20,423 bases of DNA from a virus, in the IMG/VR virus record IMGVR_UViG_3300042879_001108, positions 1 to 20,423 of that record. One strand, written 5' to 3'. Under the pieces are notes generated by a model. The model searched no databases. It was given only the letters and a program-made list of their open reading frames with translations, and had not been told where the DNA came from. Below are positions 20,146 through 20,423 of this stretch, in pieces. Each line of letters begins with the position of its first letter. Position 1 is the first letter of the stretch. Both the position numbers and the translations under genes were made by a program.

Positions 20146-20423
20146 TTGCTTGCCTCCTTGGCGCGCAGCCTCTCCTCGCGGTCGGCGGACATGGCGAGGA
20201 GCTTGGCTTGCTCAATGCTTTCGGACTTCCAGTGGTTGCGCTCGCGCTCCATCTGCTCTCCAAAGTTGCGAGCGATAGCCCGTTGCTTGCGTAGTCGCAA
20301 AACCGTGTCCCGCGCCTCGTCCCGCTCGCGCTCCAGTTTGCGAGCAAATTCAACATCTACGCAGTGGAGCTTCGCGCCGCTGACTGAATGAACAAGCTCC
20401 TGCGCGTCTGTTTCGGGTGTGTC
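20142..20423 (-). CDS. Charged coiled-coil protein, 5' end cut by window edge
   Basis: An open frame enters from the right edge and ends with TGA at 20142-20144, overlapping the next ATG. The 93 visible residues are a beta-like start (HSVSGAKLHCVDVEFARKLE) and then a long, highly charged helix (ERERDEARDTVLRLRKQRAI, later ADREERLRAKEASK), most likely a coiled coil. The 'V-D-x-E-F-A-R-K-L-E-R-E' block is familiar from small phage proteins of unknown role. The start is outside the window. Confidence 0.78.
   Translation of the reverse strand, partial: DTPETDAQELVHSVSGAKLHCVDVEFARKLERERDEARDTVLRLRKQRAIARNFGEQMERERNHWKSESIEQAKLLAMSADREERLRAKEASK
20153..20159 (-). promoter_or_regulatory. Strong Shine-Dalgarno site AAGGAGG
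   Basis: Seven-base match, seven bases before the ATG at 20145; it supports the 53-aa membrane protein gene. Confidence 0.85.

Noticed and set aside
19976-20356. Minus-strand 126-aa ORF
   Set aside because: Low-complexity Ser/Arg/Pro product; the same DNA is better explained by the coiled-coil, 53-aa and 50-aa genes with overlaps and a perfect SD.
1-20423. tRNA genes, CRISPR arrays, insertion sequences, integrase or att sites
   Set aside because: None were seen on reading through both strands; no terminal repeats or transposase-like frames were found.

Overview
The window is a piece of a tailed-phage genome (free phage or prophage), most likely a podovirus-like virus of a Gram-negative host. 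Every supported gene lies on the minus strand, so the map reads from right (20423) to left (1). Genes are packed tightly; many are joined by ATGA or TAATG stop/start overlaps, and only one gap exceeds 300 bases. The sequence is GC-rich with few recognisable Shine-Dalgarno sites. A secreted lipoprotein with a lipobox points to a host with an outer membrane. Two short non-coding tracts resemble dispersed repeats I associate with Verrucomicrobia/Planctomycetes genomes, but that host guess is weak.

Right end (20423-18904): a string of very short genes (charged helical protein cut by the edge, 53-aa membrane protein, 50-aa helical protein, 39-aa peptide, 70-aa Cys-rich protein), then a 152-aa protein with a possible PD-(D/E)XK-like core. 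Packaging and head (18903-11025): large terminase, an 84-aa DUF6321-like basic protein, a CxxC protein, a helical 95-aa protein, a roughly 300-base regulatory gap, the scaffold-like protein, an SU10-type (DUF5309) major capsid protein, a decoration-like protein, a hairpin, a 111-aa unknown and a P22-type portal. Placing the portal after scaffold and capsid departs from the usual terminase-portal-scaffold-capsid order.

Tail and adsorption (11020-6602): a 72-aa protein, a tail fibre with a buried signal-peptide-like segment, a secreted 129-aa protein, a head-tail connector, a structural protein, a LamG-like fibre and a 68-aa protein. Lysis module (6590-4842): a 91-aa protein, two small membrane proteins, a lipoprotein, a two-span membrane protein with a peptidoglycan-binding-like tail, and an enzyme with an L,D-transpeptidase-like H...SxGC motif. 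Left end (4837-1): a fibre, a beta-rich tail nozzle/stabilisation protein, another fibre, a 118-aa unknown, and a virion protein cut by the edge just as an S74-chaperone-like SDKR motif begins.

Together the genes cover DNA packaging, head assembly, connector and short-tail building, receptor binding by several separate fibres, and host lysis. No replication, integration or lysogeny genes are visible, and no small terminase was recognised.
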